From NCBI GenBank assembly GCA_032718475.1, contig JAUCBJ010001643.1, positions 1 through 28,102 on the forward strand: DNA of 28,102 bases, read 5' to 3'. Under the pieces are notes generated by a model, which ran no database searches, was not told where the DNA came from, and worked only from the letters and a program-made list of their open reading frames with translations. Below are positions 16,913 to 28,101 of the stretch, piece after piece (positions within the stretch are counted from its first letter, which is position 1; each line of letters starts with the position of its first letter). The stretch comes from Nemertoderma westbladi. Lineage: Eukaryota; Xenacoelomorpha; Nemertodermatida; Nemertodermatidae. A program made the translations under genes and the position numbers.

Positions 16913-19900
16913 ATAGAACCCGGCATCTCAATATGTACTGACTGACCCAGATATACGCGGATTGTTAGCAGGGACTAGGGATAGAACCCGGGCTCTCTAT
17001 ACTGACCCAGATATACGCGGATTGTTAGCAGGGACTAGGGATAGAACCCGGCCTCTCTATATGTACTGACTGATCCAGATATACGCGGATTGTTAGCAGG
17101 GACTAGGGATAGAACCCGGCCTCTCTATATGTACTGACTGACCCAGATATACGCGGATTGTTAGCAGGGACTAGGGATAGAACCCGGCCTCTCTATATGT
17201 ACTGACTGATCCAGATATACGCGGAGTGTTAGCAGGGACTAGGGATAGAACCCGGCATCTCTATATGTACTGACTGATCCAGATATACGCGGATTGTTAG
17301 CAGGGACTAGGGATAGAACCCGGCATCTCTATATGTACTGACTGATCCAGATATACGCGGATTGTTAGCAGGGACTAGGGATAGAACCCGGCCTCTCTAT
17401 ATGTACTGACTGATCCAGATATACGCGGATTGTTAGCAGGGACTAGGGATAGAACCCGGCCTCTCTATATGTACTGACTGACCCAGATACACGCGGATTG
17501 TTAGTAGGGACTAGGGATAGAACCCCGCCTCTCTATATGTACTGACTGACCCAGATATACGCGGATTGTTAGCAGGGACTAGGGATAGAACCCGGCCTCT
17601 CTATATGTACTGACTGACCCAGATATACGGGATTGTTAGCAAGGACTAGGGATAGAACCCGGCATCTCTATATGTACTGACTGACCCAGATATACGCGGA
17701 TTGTTAGCAGGGACTAGGGATAGAACCCGGCCTCTCTATATGTACTGACTGACCCAGATATACGCGGATTGTTAGCAGGGACTAGGGATAGAACCCGGCC
17801 TCTCTATATGTACTGACTGACCCAGATATACGCGGATTGTTAGCAGGGACTAGGGATAGAACCCGGCCTCTCTATATGTACTGACTGACCCAGATATACG
17901 CGGATTGTTAGCAGGGACTAGGGATAGAACCCGGCCTCTCTATATGTACTGACTGACCCAGATATACGCGGATTGTTAGCAGGGACTAGGGATAGAACCC
18001 GGCCTCTCTATATGTACTGACTGACCCAGATATACGCGGATTGTTAGCAGGGACTAGGGATAGAACCCGGCCTCTCTATATGTACTGACTGACCCAGATA
18101 TACGCGGATTGTTAGCAGGGACTAGGGATAGAACCCGGCCACTCTATATGTACTGACTGACCCAGATGTACGCGGATTGTTAGCAGGGACCAGGGATAGA
18201 ACCCGGCATCTCTATATGTACTGACTGACCCAGATATACGCGGATTGTTAGCAGGGACTAGGGATAGAACCCGGCATCTCTATATAGACTGACTGACCCA
18301 GATGTACGCGGATTGTTAGCAGGGACCAGGGATAGAACCCGGCATCTCTATATGTACTGACTGACCCAGATATACGCGGTTTGTTAGCAGGGACTAGGGA
18401 TAGAACCCGGCCTCTCTATATGTACTGACTGACCCAGATATACGCGGATTGTTAGCAGGGACTAGGGATAGAACCCGGCATCTCTATATAGACTGACTGA
18501 CCCAGATGTACGCGGATTGTTAGCAGGGACCAGGGATAGAACCCGGCATCTCTATATGTACTGACTGACCCAGATATACGCGGATTGTTAGCAGGGACTA
18601 GGGATAGAACCCGGCCTCTCTATATGTACTGACTGACCCAGATATACGCGGATTTTTAGCAGGGACTAGGGATAGAACCCGGCCTCTCTATACTGACCCA
18701 GATATACGCGGATTGTTAGCAGGGACTAGGGATAGAACCCGGCATCTCTATATAGACTGACTGACCCAGATATACGCGGATTGTTAGCAGGGACTAGGGA
18801 TAGAACCCGGCATCTCTATATAGACTGACTGACCCAGATGTACGCTGATTGTTAGCAGGGACCAGGGATAGAACCCGGCCTCTCTATATGTACTGACTGA
18901 CCCAGATATACGCGGATTGTTAGCAGGGACTAGGGATAGAACCCGGCCTCTCTATATGTACTGACTGACCCAGATACACGCGGATTGTTAGTAGGGACTA
19001 GGGATAGAACCCCGCCTCTCTATATGTACTGACTGACCCAGATATACGCGGATTGTTAGCAGGGACTAGGGATAGAACCCGGCCTCTCTATATGTACTGA
19101 CTGACCCAGATATACGAGATTGTTAGCAAGGACTAGGGATAGAACCCGGCATCTCTATATGTACTGACTGACCCAGATATACGCGGATTGTTAGCAGGGA
19201 CTAGGGATAGAACCCGGCCTCTCTATATGTACTGACTGACCCAGATATACGCGGATTGTTAGCAGGGACTAGGGATAGAACCCGGCCTCTCTATATGTAC
19301 TGACTGACCCAGATATACGCGGATTGTTAGCAGGGACTAGGGATAGAACCCGGCATCTCTATATGTACTGACTGACCCAGATATACACGGATTGTTAGCA
19401 GGGACTAGGGATAGAACCCGGTCTCTCTATACTGACCCAGATATACGCGGATTGTTAGCAGGGACTAGGGATAGAACCCGGTCTCTCTATACTGACCCAG
19501 ATATACGCGGATTGTTAGCAGGGACTAGGGATAGAACCCGGTCTCTCTATACTGACCCAGATATACGCGGATTGTTAGCAGGGACTAGGGATAGAACCCG
19601 GCCTCTCTATATGTACTGACTGACCCAGATATACGCGGATTGTTAGCAGGGACTAGGGATAGAACCCGGCCACTCTATATGTACTGACTGACCCAGATAT
19701 ACGCGGATTGTTAGCAGGGACTAGGGATAGAACCCGGCATCTCTATATAGACTGACTGACCCAGATGTACGCTGATTGTTAGCAGGGACCAGGGATAGAA
19801 CCCGGCCTCTCTATATGTACTGACTGACCCAGATATACGCGGATTGTTAGCAGGGATTAGGGATAGAACCCGGCCACTCTATACTGACCCAGATATACGC

Positions 19901-22900
19901 GGATTGTTAGCAGGGACTAGGGATAGAACCCGGCCTCTCTATATGTACTGACTGACCCAGATATACGCGGATTGTTAGCAGGGATTAGGGATAGAACCCG
20001 GCCACTCTATACTGACCCAGACATACGCGGATTGTTAGCAGGGACTAGGGATAGAACCCGGCCTCTCTATATGTACTGGCTGACCCAGATATACGCGGAT
20101 TGTTAGCAGGAAATAGGGATAGAACCCGGCCACTCTATACTGACCCAGATATACGCGGATTGTTAGCAGGGACTAGGGATAGAACCCGGCCTCTCTATAC
20201 TGACCCAGATACACGCGGATTGTTAGCAGGGACTAGGGATAGAACCCGGCCTCTCTATATGTACTGACTGACCCAGATATACGCGGATTGTTAGCAGGGA
20301 CTAGGGATAGAACCCGGCATCTCTATATGTACTGACTGACCCAGATATACACGGATTGTTAGCAGGGACTAGGGATAGAACCCGGTCTCTCTATACTGAC
20401 CCAGATATACGCGGATTGTTAGCAGGGACTAGGGATAGAACCCGGTCTCTCTATACTGACCCAGATATACGCGGATTGTTAGCAGGGACTAGGGATAGAA
20501 CCCGGTCTCTCTATACTGACCCAGATATACGCGGATTGTTAGCAGGGACTAGGGATAGAACCCGGCCTCTCTATATGTACTGACTGACCCAGATATACGC
20601 GGATTGTTAGCAGGGACTAGGGATAGAACCCGGCCACTCTATATGTACTGACTGACCCAGATATACGCGGATTGTTAGCAGGGACTAGGGATAGAACCCG
20701 GCATCTCTATATAGACTGACTGACCCAGATGTACGCTGATTGTTAGCAGGGACCAGGGATAGAACCCGGCCTCTCTATATGTACTGACTGACCCAGATAT
20801 ACGCGGATTGTTAGCAGGGATTAGGGATAGAACCCGGCCACTCTATACTGACCCAGATATACGCGGATTGTTAGCAGGGACTAGGGATAGAACCCGGCCT
20901 CTCTATATGTACTGACTGACCCAGATATACGCGGATTGTTAGCAGGGATTAGGGATAGAACCCGGCCACTCTATACTGACCCAGACATACGCGGATTGTT
21001 AGCAGGGACTAGGGATAGAACCCGGCCTCTCTATATGTACTGGCTGACCCAGATATACGCGGATTGTTAGCAGGAAATAGGGATAGAACCCGGCCACTCT
21101 ATACTGACCCAGATATACGCGGATTGTTAGCAGGGACTAGGGATAGAACCCGGCCTCTCTATACTGACCCAGATACACGCGGATTGTTAGCAGGGACTAG
21201 GGATAGAACCCGGCCTCTCTATATGTACTGACTGACCCAGATATACGCGGATTGTTAGCAGGGACTTGGGATAGAACCCGGCCTCTCTATGTGTACTGAC
21301 TGACCCAGATATACGCGGATTGTTAGCAGGGACTAGGGATAGAACCCGGCCTCTCTATATGTACTGACTGACCCAGATATACGCGGATTGTTAGCAGGGA
21401 CTAGGGATAGAACCCGGCCTCTCTATATGTACTGGCTGACCCAGATATACGCGGATTGTTAGCAGGGACTAGGGATAGAACCCGGCCTCTCTATATGTAC
21501 TGACTGACCCAGATATACGCGGATTGTTAGCAGGGACTAGGGATAGAACCCGGCCTCTCTATGTGTACTGACTGACCCAGATATACGCGGATTGTTAGCA
21601 GGGACTAGGGATAGAACCCGGCCTCTCTATATGTACTGACTGACCCAGATATACGCGGATTGTTAGCAGGGACTAGGGATAGAACCCGGCCTCTCTATAT
21701 GTACTGACTGACCCAGATATACGCGGATTGTTAGCAGGGACTAGGGATAGAACCCGGCATCTCTATATGTACTGACTGACCCAGATATACGCGGATTGTT
21801 AGCAGGGACTAGGGATAGAACCCGGCATCTCTATATGTACTGACTGACCCAGATATACACGGATTGTTAGCAGGGACTAGGGATAGAACCCGGTCTCTCT
21901 ATACTGACCCAGATATACGCGGATTGTTAGCAGGGACTAGGGATAGAACCCGGTCTCTCTATACTGACCCAGATATACGCGGATTGTTAGCAGGGACTAG
22001 GGATAGAACCCGGTCTCTCTATACTGACCCAGATATACGCGGATTGTTAGCAGGGACTAGGGATAGAACCCGGCCTCTCTATATGTACTGACTGACCCAG
22101 ATATACGCGGATTGTTAGCAGGGACTAGGGATAGAACCCGGCCACTCTATATGTACTGACTGACCCAGATATACGCGGATTGTTAGCAGGGACTAGGGAT
22201 AGAACCCGGCATCTCTATATAGACTGACTGACCCAGATGTACGCTGATTGTTAGCAGGGACCAGGGATAGAACCCGGCCTCTCTATATGTACTGACTGAC
22301 CCAGATATACGCGGATTGTTAGCAGGGACCAGGGATAGAACCCGGCCTCTCTATATGTACTGACTGACCCAGATATACGCGGATTGTTAGCAGGGATTAG
22401 GGATAGAACCCGGCCACTCTATACTGACCCAGACATACGCGGATTGTTAGCAGGGACTAGGGATAGAACCCGGCCTCTCTATATGTACTGACTGACCCAG
22501 ATATACGCGGATTGTTAGCAGGGATTAGGGATAGAACCCGGCCACTCTATACTGACCCAGATATACGCGGATTGTTAGCAGGGACTAGGGATAGAACCCG
22601 GCCTCTCTATATGTACTGGCTGACCCAGATATACGCGGATTGTTAGCAGGAAATAGGGATAGAACCCGGCCACTCTATACTGACCCAGATATACGCGGAT
22701 TGTTAGCAGGGACTAGGGATAGAACCCGGCCTCTCTATACTGACCCAGATACACGCGGATTGTTAGCAGGGACTAGGGATAGAACCCGGCCTCTCTATAT
22801 GTACTGACTGACCCAGATATACGCGGATTGTTAGCAGGGACTAGGGATAGAACCCGGCCTCTCTATGTGTACTGACTGACCCAGATATACGCGGATTGTT

Positions 22901-24920
22901 AGCAGGGACTAGGGATAGAACCCGGCCTCTCTATATGTACTGACTGACCCAGATATACACGGATTGTTAGCAGGGACTAGGGATAGAACCCGGCCTCTCT
23001 ATATGTACTGGCTGACCCAGATATACGCGGATTGTTAGCAGGGACTAGGGATAGAACCCGGCCTCTCTATATGTACTGACTGACCCAGATATACGCGGAT
23101 TGTTAGCAGGGACTAGGGATAGAACCCGGCCTCTCTATGTGTACTGACTGACCCAGATATACGCGGATTGTTAGCAGGGATTAGGGATAGAACCCGGCCA
23201 CTCTATATGTACTGACTGACCCAGATATACGCGGATTGTTAGCAGGGACTAGGGATAGAACCCGGCCTCTCTATATGTACTGACTGACCCAGATATACGC
23301 GGATTGTTAGCAGGGACTAGGGATAGAACCCGGCCTCTCTATGTGTACTGACTGACCCAGATATACGCGGATTGTTAGCAGGGACTAGGGATAGAACCCG
23401 GCCTCTCTATGTGTACTGACTGACCCAGATATACGCGGATTGTTAGCAGGGACTAGGGATAGAACCCGGCCTCTCTATATGTACTGGCTGACCCAGATAT
23501 ACGCGGATTGTTAGCAGGAAATAGGGATAGAACCCGGCCACTCTATACTGACCCAGATATACGCGGATTGTTAGCAGGGACTAGGGATAGAACCCGGCCT
23601 CTCTATACTGACCCAGATACACGCGGATTGTTAGCAGGGACTAGGGATAGAACCCGGCCTCTCTATATGTACTGACTGACCCAGATATACGCGGATTGTT
23701 AGCAGGGACCAGGGATAGAACCCGGCATCTCTATATGTAATGACTGACCCAGTTATACGCGGATTGTTAGCAGGGACTAGGAATAGAATCCGGCCACTCT
23801 ATATGTACTGACTGACCCAGATATACGCGGATTGTTAGCAGGGACTAGGGATAGAACCCGGCCTCTCTATATGTACTGACTGACCCAGATATACGCGGAT
23901 TGTTAGCAGGGACTAGGGATAGAACACGGCCTCTCTATATGTACTGACTGACCCAGATATACGCGGATTGTTAGCAGGGACTAGGGATAGAACCCGGCCT
24001 CTCTATATGTACTGACTGACCCAGATATACGCGGATTGTTAGCAGGGACTAGGGATAGAACCCGGCCTCTCTATATGTACTGACTGACCCAGATATACGC
24101 TGATTGTTAGCAGGGACTAGGGATAGAACCCGGCCTCTCTATATGTACTGGCTGACCCAGATATACGCGGATTGTTAGCAGGGATTAGGGATAGAACCCG
24201 GCCACTCTATACTGACCCAGATATACGCGGATTGTTAGCAGGGACTAGGGATAGAACCCGGCCTCTCTATACTGACCCAGATATACGCGGATTGTTAGCA
24301 GGGACTAGGTATAGAACCCGGCCTCTCTATATGTACTGACTGACCCAGATATACGCTGATTGTTAGCAGGAAATAGGGATAGAACCCGGCCACTCTATAC
24401 TGACCCAGATATACGCGGATTGTTAGCAGGGACTAGGGATAGAACCCGGCATCTCTATGTGTACTGACTGACCCAGATATACGCGGATTGTTAGCAGGGA
24501 CTAGGGATAGAACCCGGCCTCTCTATATGTACTGACTGACCCAGATATACGCGGATTGTTAGCAGGGACTAGGGATAGAACCCGGCCTCTCTATATGTAC
24601 TGGCTGACCCAGATATACGCGGATTGTTAGCAGGAAATAGGGATAGAACCCGGCCACTCTATACTGACCCAGATATACGCGGATTGTTAGCAGGGACTAG
24701 GGATAGAACCCGGCCTCTCTATACTGACCCAGATACACGCGGATTGTTAGCAGGGACTAGGGATAGAACCCGGCCTCTCTCTATGTACTGACTGACCCAG
24801 ATACACGCGGATTGTTAGCAGGGACTATGGATAGAACCCGGCCTCTCTATATGTACTGACTGACCCAGATATACGCGGATTGTTAGCAGGGACTAGGGAT
24901 AGAACCCGGCCTCTCTATAT
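16913..24920. repeat. 8-kb satellite array of 68-bp and 60-bp units
   Basis: About 120 head-to-tail units. The common unit is 68 bp and runs from GACCCAGATATACGCGGATT through GTTAGCAGGGACTAGGG and ATAGAACCCGGCCTCTCTAT to ATGTACTGACT. A second form is 60 bp, lacking 8 bases around ATGTACTG, and occurs alone or in runs (for example four in a row from about 19390). Units are highly similar, with recurrent marker variants: GTCTCTC, GCCACTC, GCATCTC, AGGAAATAGGG, GGGACCAGGG, ATGTACGC, GATACACGC. Markers recur in the same order, showing recent block duplication. 60 bp is a multiple of three, so runs of the short form stay open by arithmetic; this is not coding. Confidence 0.97.
19300..22700. repeat. 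higher-order repeat blocks within the satellite
   Basis: A block of about 964 bp (roughly 19300-20263) is followed by a practically identical copy (about 20264-21227). A third, rearranged copy starts near 21770, offset 1,508 bp from the second. The run of four short units with GTCTCTC marks each copy (19392, 20356, 21864). Another older pair is spaced 1,487 bp apart (17481 and 18968, marked by GATACACGC with GTTAGTAGGG and a one-base-short unit just after). Confidence 0.9.
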
Positions 24921-25053
24921 AATTATAGATACGCCCCCAATCGGGGCAAACGGTAAAATTTAAATCATTATAAAATTAATTAAAATTAAAATATATATAA
25001 AAACTATTTACGTGTGCCGTGGATAGGCGGGCGGGCGGGGGGGGGGGGGGGGG
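24921..25053 (-). other. LINE 3' untranslated region with terminal hairpin
   Basis: 133 bp between the ORF2 stop and the satellite. In element orientation: a 17-base C run directly after the stop, an AT-rich middle, then GCCCCGATTGGGGGC (24933-24947), a 5-bp GC hairpin with a 5-base loop, about 12 bases before the end. Several LINE families have a 3' stem-loop recognised by their RT; that role here is inference. Confidence 0.65.
25027..25053 (+). other. G-run abutting the LINE ORF2 stop codon
   Basis: The plus strand reads GGCGGGCGGG followed by an unbroken run of 17 G (25037-25053), immediately next to the ORF2 stop at 25054-25056. Quadruplex formation on this strand is likely. The exact run length may be a sequencing artefact. 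Confidence 0.8.
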
Positions 25054-27846
25054 TTACAGAGTCGCAAGGACCGGTAGTGTGGGGCTCTGTGGGCACACGA
25101 GAGCGTGGTAGCGGTTTTCGCAGGAGTCGCCACAGAATCTACACTCACAACTAGCAGAAAGTTCGTGGAACGGTTCAGAGTTACTGCAGAGTTTGTGGTG
25201 AAACCCGTGGGAGGTGCACCGGGTTAGTATGTGCCGGTTTCGCTGCCCTGGACGTCTCCAGGTGCGGTTGGTGAACGCGGGACCAAGGGAGTATCTTTCT
25301 TCTGTATAGTTTGTTTCGCGTTCATCACGGAAGTTCTGGTAGGCAATTAAAACGTCGTTATTGAATATGGTTGGAGATTTTGAAATTATGTCATTGATGA
25401 ATGTATCCGTTTCGATTAGATGTAGTGCAAGAGTGGAGGAGGCTGAGGTATGTAGTCCTAACATGCGTTTGACGTGCGCGTTCTTTATTTTATCGAGGTT
25501 CTTTAGATGTATCAGTTTGAGGAATGGGCCGATCTGTTCAATGGCATAAGTAGCAATTGGAGCAATTTTCATATTAAATATTTGCATTCCAGTTTCGACG
25601 GATAAAAGTGGGAGGTGGTTGATGGATCCGATGATGCTGTAAGCTGATTTGAGTTTAGAGTTTACATGTACAGTGAAGCTGAGAGATGGTTGTAAAGTGA
25701 TTCCGAGGTATTCGTATTCGCTAGAGATTATTACTGGATTGCCGTTGTATGTGAAATTATCATTCTGGGCGAGCCGGCCACCTTTCCTAAATTTTACAAC
25801 TTTAGTCTTAACAAGGTTGACATCCATTCCGTTGACGGTACACCAGCTGTGTAGCGCATTGAGGGCTGTCTGGATATCATCACGGTTTTCCGAATAGAAG
25901 ACAAGGTCGTCCGCGTAGAATATAAATTTAATTAACGATACCGCCCTGCGAATTGCATTGGCTAAGTCGGCAATATATAGGATAAAGCACGTAGGAGATA
26001 GGCAATCCCCCTGTAAAACTCCACGTAGTTGTTTAATAATGTTCGACATGGTTAAGCCGTCATAAATTCGGATTGAGTTTGAGGTTAGGGCTTTGATAGT
26101 ATCATATAGTTTCCCCTTTATGCCGGCATTGTATAGTTTATATAGAAGAATAGCTCTGCTAATCGAGTCGAAGGCCTTTCTAAAATCCACAAATACGGCG
26201 TAGATATGGCGGTTGTTGCGGCTAGGTGAGTTTAATGCGTTTGCGATGTCAGTTAACAATTCTTTAATTGCAGCCATAGTCGATTTTCCTCGGATGAAGC
26301 CGTGTTGCTCGTTAGGGATTGCATTTGGGTCGATGTTGGTTCGTATTCTATTGTTTATGATAGCCGTTAATGTTTTCAGGAGTACACATAACAGCGCGAT
26401 GCCGCGGTAGTTATCGGGGTTTGTGAGAGCGCCTTTACCTTTATATATTATTATAATTATGCTCTCCAGCCAGCCAGAAGGGAGTTTCCCTAGGTTTAGA
26501 CACGCGTTGTACAGTAGTGTTAGAATCGACAGAATGAGTGGGAGGGCAAGCTTCAAGTGCTCGTAGTATAAACGGTCAGGGCCACCGGCTTTGTTGTTTG
26601 CTGCCCCTGTTATCACTTCTTGCACTTCGTCCTCTGTTATCTCATTGTTATACCATGTATCCTCGTTCCTCTCTCTTTGAGTTGTAGATGGGATGTTAGG
26701 GCAGTTAGGTGGATTGTTGCATGCTCCCAGGAGATTTTGGAAATGGGTTTCCAGCTTTGTAGAGTCAATTGGTGCCACCGTGGCTGTGTGGTTCTTTAGT
26801 AGATTCCAAGGTTTAACTTCGGCTCGGTTTAGTTTCTCGACCAGCTCGGCCTTCTCAAACGCTTCTCGCTTCTCCTTAATTGTCCGCTTATATTGTTTCC
26901 TGATTTCCCAGAACTCTCTTTGTTCGGTTTCAGAATGGTTGCGTCTCAGCATCGCATTCATTACGGACGACTTCAATAACTTACAATGTGAGTCAAACCA
27001 GGGTTTGCCGCTATGGGAGGAGTTTAGACGTTTAGCCGTTGAGTTGACTAAGGAGCCAGTGAGGAGTTCCGTAGCAGCATCTAGGTCATTATCGGCTATA
27101 AATCTGGAGAATAATTCTGTATTTAGGTTTGATGATAAGCAATTTAGATCTAATTTTCGGTTAAGTGGGGCTGGCCTACCAGACAGTGAGTCAGTGGATG
27201 GTGGTGGAAGATCAATTGATGTACAGACACGCTGGTGTTTTCTTATGGGATCGGTTATCACTTCTGAGGTGGGAATTGGTTGAGGGATTGTAGCGGGGTA
27301 TTTTATAAACATTAGGTCGATGGTGCTTTCACCTTGTGGCGATATATATGTTGGGAGATCAGCATTATTTAGCAGTGTGAACCCGAGCGCGTTGAGGTGG
27401 TTGGTGAGGTCAGAGCCACGGTTTCCTCGATCTAGACGGCAGTTGAAGTCGCCCCCAATAACCGTCGCCACCGAGTCGTCAATATGCGATAGTGCTTCGT
27501 TAACCACGAGGAAGACATCCTGTAGATGCGTATCAGGTTTAAAGTAAAATACTATATAGAAGGAAGAGTTGGTTTTGATTACTATGAACGATTCCGATTG
27601 GGCCAGGGCCGATGGTTTGTGTTTAGGTTTGCATAGTATCATTAGACCTCCAGAGGGGCGGCCCCGCGCTGGAGCTACTGCAGGTTGATTAAATGTATAG
27701 TAACCGCGGTTGTTGAATGAGTTTTCAGTGGACATAGTTTCTGTAAATAACTCTGTTTCGGCGTTCAGATAGAGTTCTGAGTCTGTTAAGGTATTTGCGA
27801 GGTATTTCAGTCCTTCCACATTCCATAGTGTTATCTTTACCGTTTG
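25054..27846 (-). CDS. LINE ORF2: APE endonuclease, reverse transcriptase, C2HC knuckle (intact)
   Basis: Open for 931 codons after an in-frame TGA (27847-27849). Residues are numbered from the GTG at 27819 (valine V1), since no ATG lies upstream. APE domain: WNVEGL (-3 to 3), LFTET (24-28, catalytic Glu region), GGDFNCRLD (122-130), STIDLMF (165-171) and RKHQRV (193-198), where SDH is usual. RT domain: IYKGKG (458-463), NYRGIALL (470-477), GFIRGKST (507-514), VFVDFRKAFDS (542-552), LQGDCLSP (602-609) and FYADDLVFYS (634-643) with both aspartates. Near the end is C893-x2-C896-x8-H905-x3-C909. The protein nicks target DNA and reverse-transcribes the element RNA at the nick. The first in-frame ATG falls after the catalytic glutamate block, so a conventional start would lose the first endonuclease strands. 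All motifs look functional. Confidence 0.9.
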   Translation of the reverse strand, partial: QTVKITLWNVEGLKYLANTLTDSELYLNAETELFTETMSTENSFNNRGYYTFNQPAVAPARGRPSGGLMILCKPKHKPSALAQSESFIVIKTNSSFYIVFYFKPDTHLQDVFLVVNEALSHIDDSVATVIGGDFNCRLDRGNRGSDLTNHLNALGFTLLNNADLPTYISPQGESTIDLMFIKYPATIPQPIPTSEVITDPIRKHQRVCTSIDLPPPSTDSLSGRPAPLNRKLDLNCLSSNLNTELFSRFIADNDLDAATELLTGSLVNSTAKRLNSSHSGKPWFDSHCKLLKSSVMNAMLRRNHSETEQREFWEIRKQYKRTIKEKREAFEKAELVEKLNRAEVKPWNLLKNHTATVAPIDSTKLETHFQNLLGACNNPPNCPNIPSTTQRERNEDTWYNNEITEDEVQEVITGAANNKAGGPDRLYYEHLKLALPLILSILTLLYNACLNLGKLPSGWLESIIIIIYKGKGALTNPDNYRGIALLCVLLKTLTAIINNRIRTNIDPNAIPNEQHGFIRGKSTMAAIKELLTDIANALNSPSRNNRHIYAVFVDFRKAFDSISRAILLYKLYNAGIKGKLYDTIKALTSNSIRIYDGLTMSNIIKQLRGVLQGDCLSPTCFILYIADLANAIRRAVSLIKFIFYADDLVFYSENRDDIQTALNALHSWCTVNGMDVNLVKTKVVKFRKGGRLAQNDNFTYNGNPVIISSEYEYLGITLQPSLSFTVHVNSKLKSAYSIIGSINHLPLLSVETGMQIFNMKIAPIATYAIEQIGPFLKLIHLKNLDKIKNAHVKRMLGLHTSASSTLALHLIETDTFINDIISKSPTIFNNDVLIAYQNFRDERETNYTEERYSLGPAFTNRTWRRPGQRNRHILTRCTSHGFHHKLCSNSEPFHELSASCECRFCGDSCENRYHALVCPQSPTLPVLATL

Positions 27847-28101
27847 TCAGTCCTGGTTATTATCCTGTAAACCAGCTTCCGTGGTCTGCGTCTGGTCAGC
27901 CATACGAGATGTGTAGATCCGTGGGCGGAGACCGAGTGATTTGCGTTCATCATCATTCAGCTTGTAGTTTCTGATTGGGATCCCAACGCCCCATAGTGTT
28001 GTGTCCATGAGAGCATCGCGGTCCTCCTGGTTGCAAATCAGATGGAAGGCAGCATATGTGGCCTCGATATGGGATGGATTGATCTTTATTGCTGTGTCGA
28101 A
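27847..28101 (-). CDS. LINE ORF1 protein, C-terminal 84 residues (5' partial)
   Basis: Reads in from the window edge and ends at TGA 27849-27847. The pattern ATYAAFHLICNQEDRDALMD, TTLWGVGIPIRNY and DERKSLGLRPR aligns block by block with the ORF1 remnant at 6196-6972 (SRSFHLVCNQDQ, NPDLWESGILIKN, ERESFGLSVRP). This is the end of an RRM-like RNA-binding domain plus a polar tail rich in Gln and Thr. The stop is followed by CAA, and the same frame runs directly into ORF2 without a gap. Its N-terminal part lies outside the window. Confidence 0.8.
   Translation of the reverse strand, partial: FDTAIKINPSHIEATYAAFHLICNQEDRDALMDTTLWGVGIPIRNYKLNDDERKSLGLRPRIYTSRMADQTQTTEAGLQDNNQD

Noticed and set aside
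19392-22091. Three identical 75-codon open frames in the satellite (at 19392, 20356 and 21864), repeating a 20-residue motif
   Set aside because: They arise because the 60-bp unit is a multiple of three; they stop as soon as a 68-bp unit occurs. The same sequence is plainly satellite.
16913-24920. CRISPR-like array
   Set aside because: Units are contiguous with no unique spacers and are far too similar over their full length; the context is eukaryotic.
25361-27547. Several plus-strand open frames (62-196 codons) at 25361-27547
   Set aside because: All are antisense shadows of the intact LINE ORF2; none has recognisable motifs.
27847-27849. Selenocysteine at the ORF1-ORF2 TGA
   Set aside because: No SECIS-like structure was seen in the short 3' UTR, and there is no reason for Sec between two domains; leaky readthrough is simpler.
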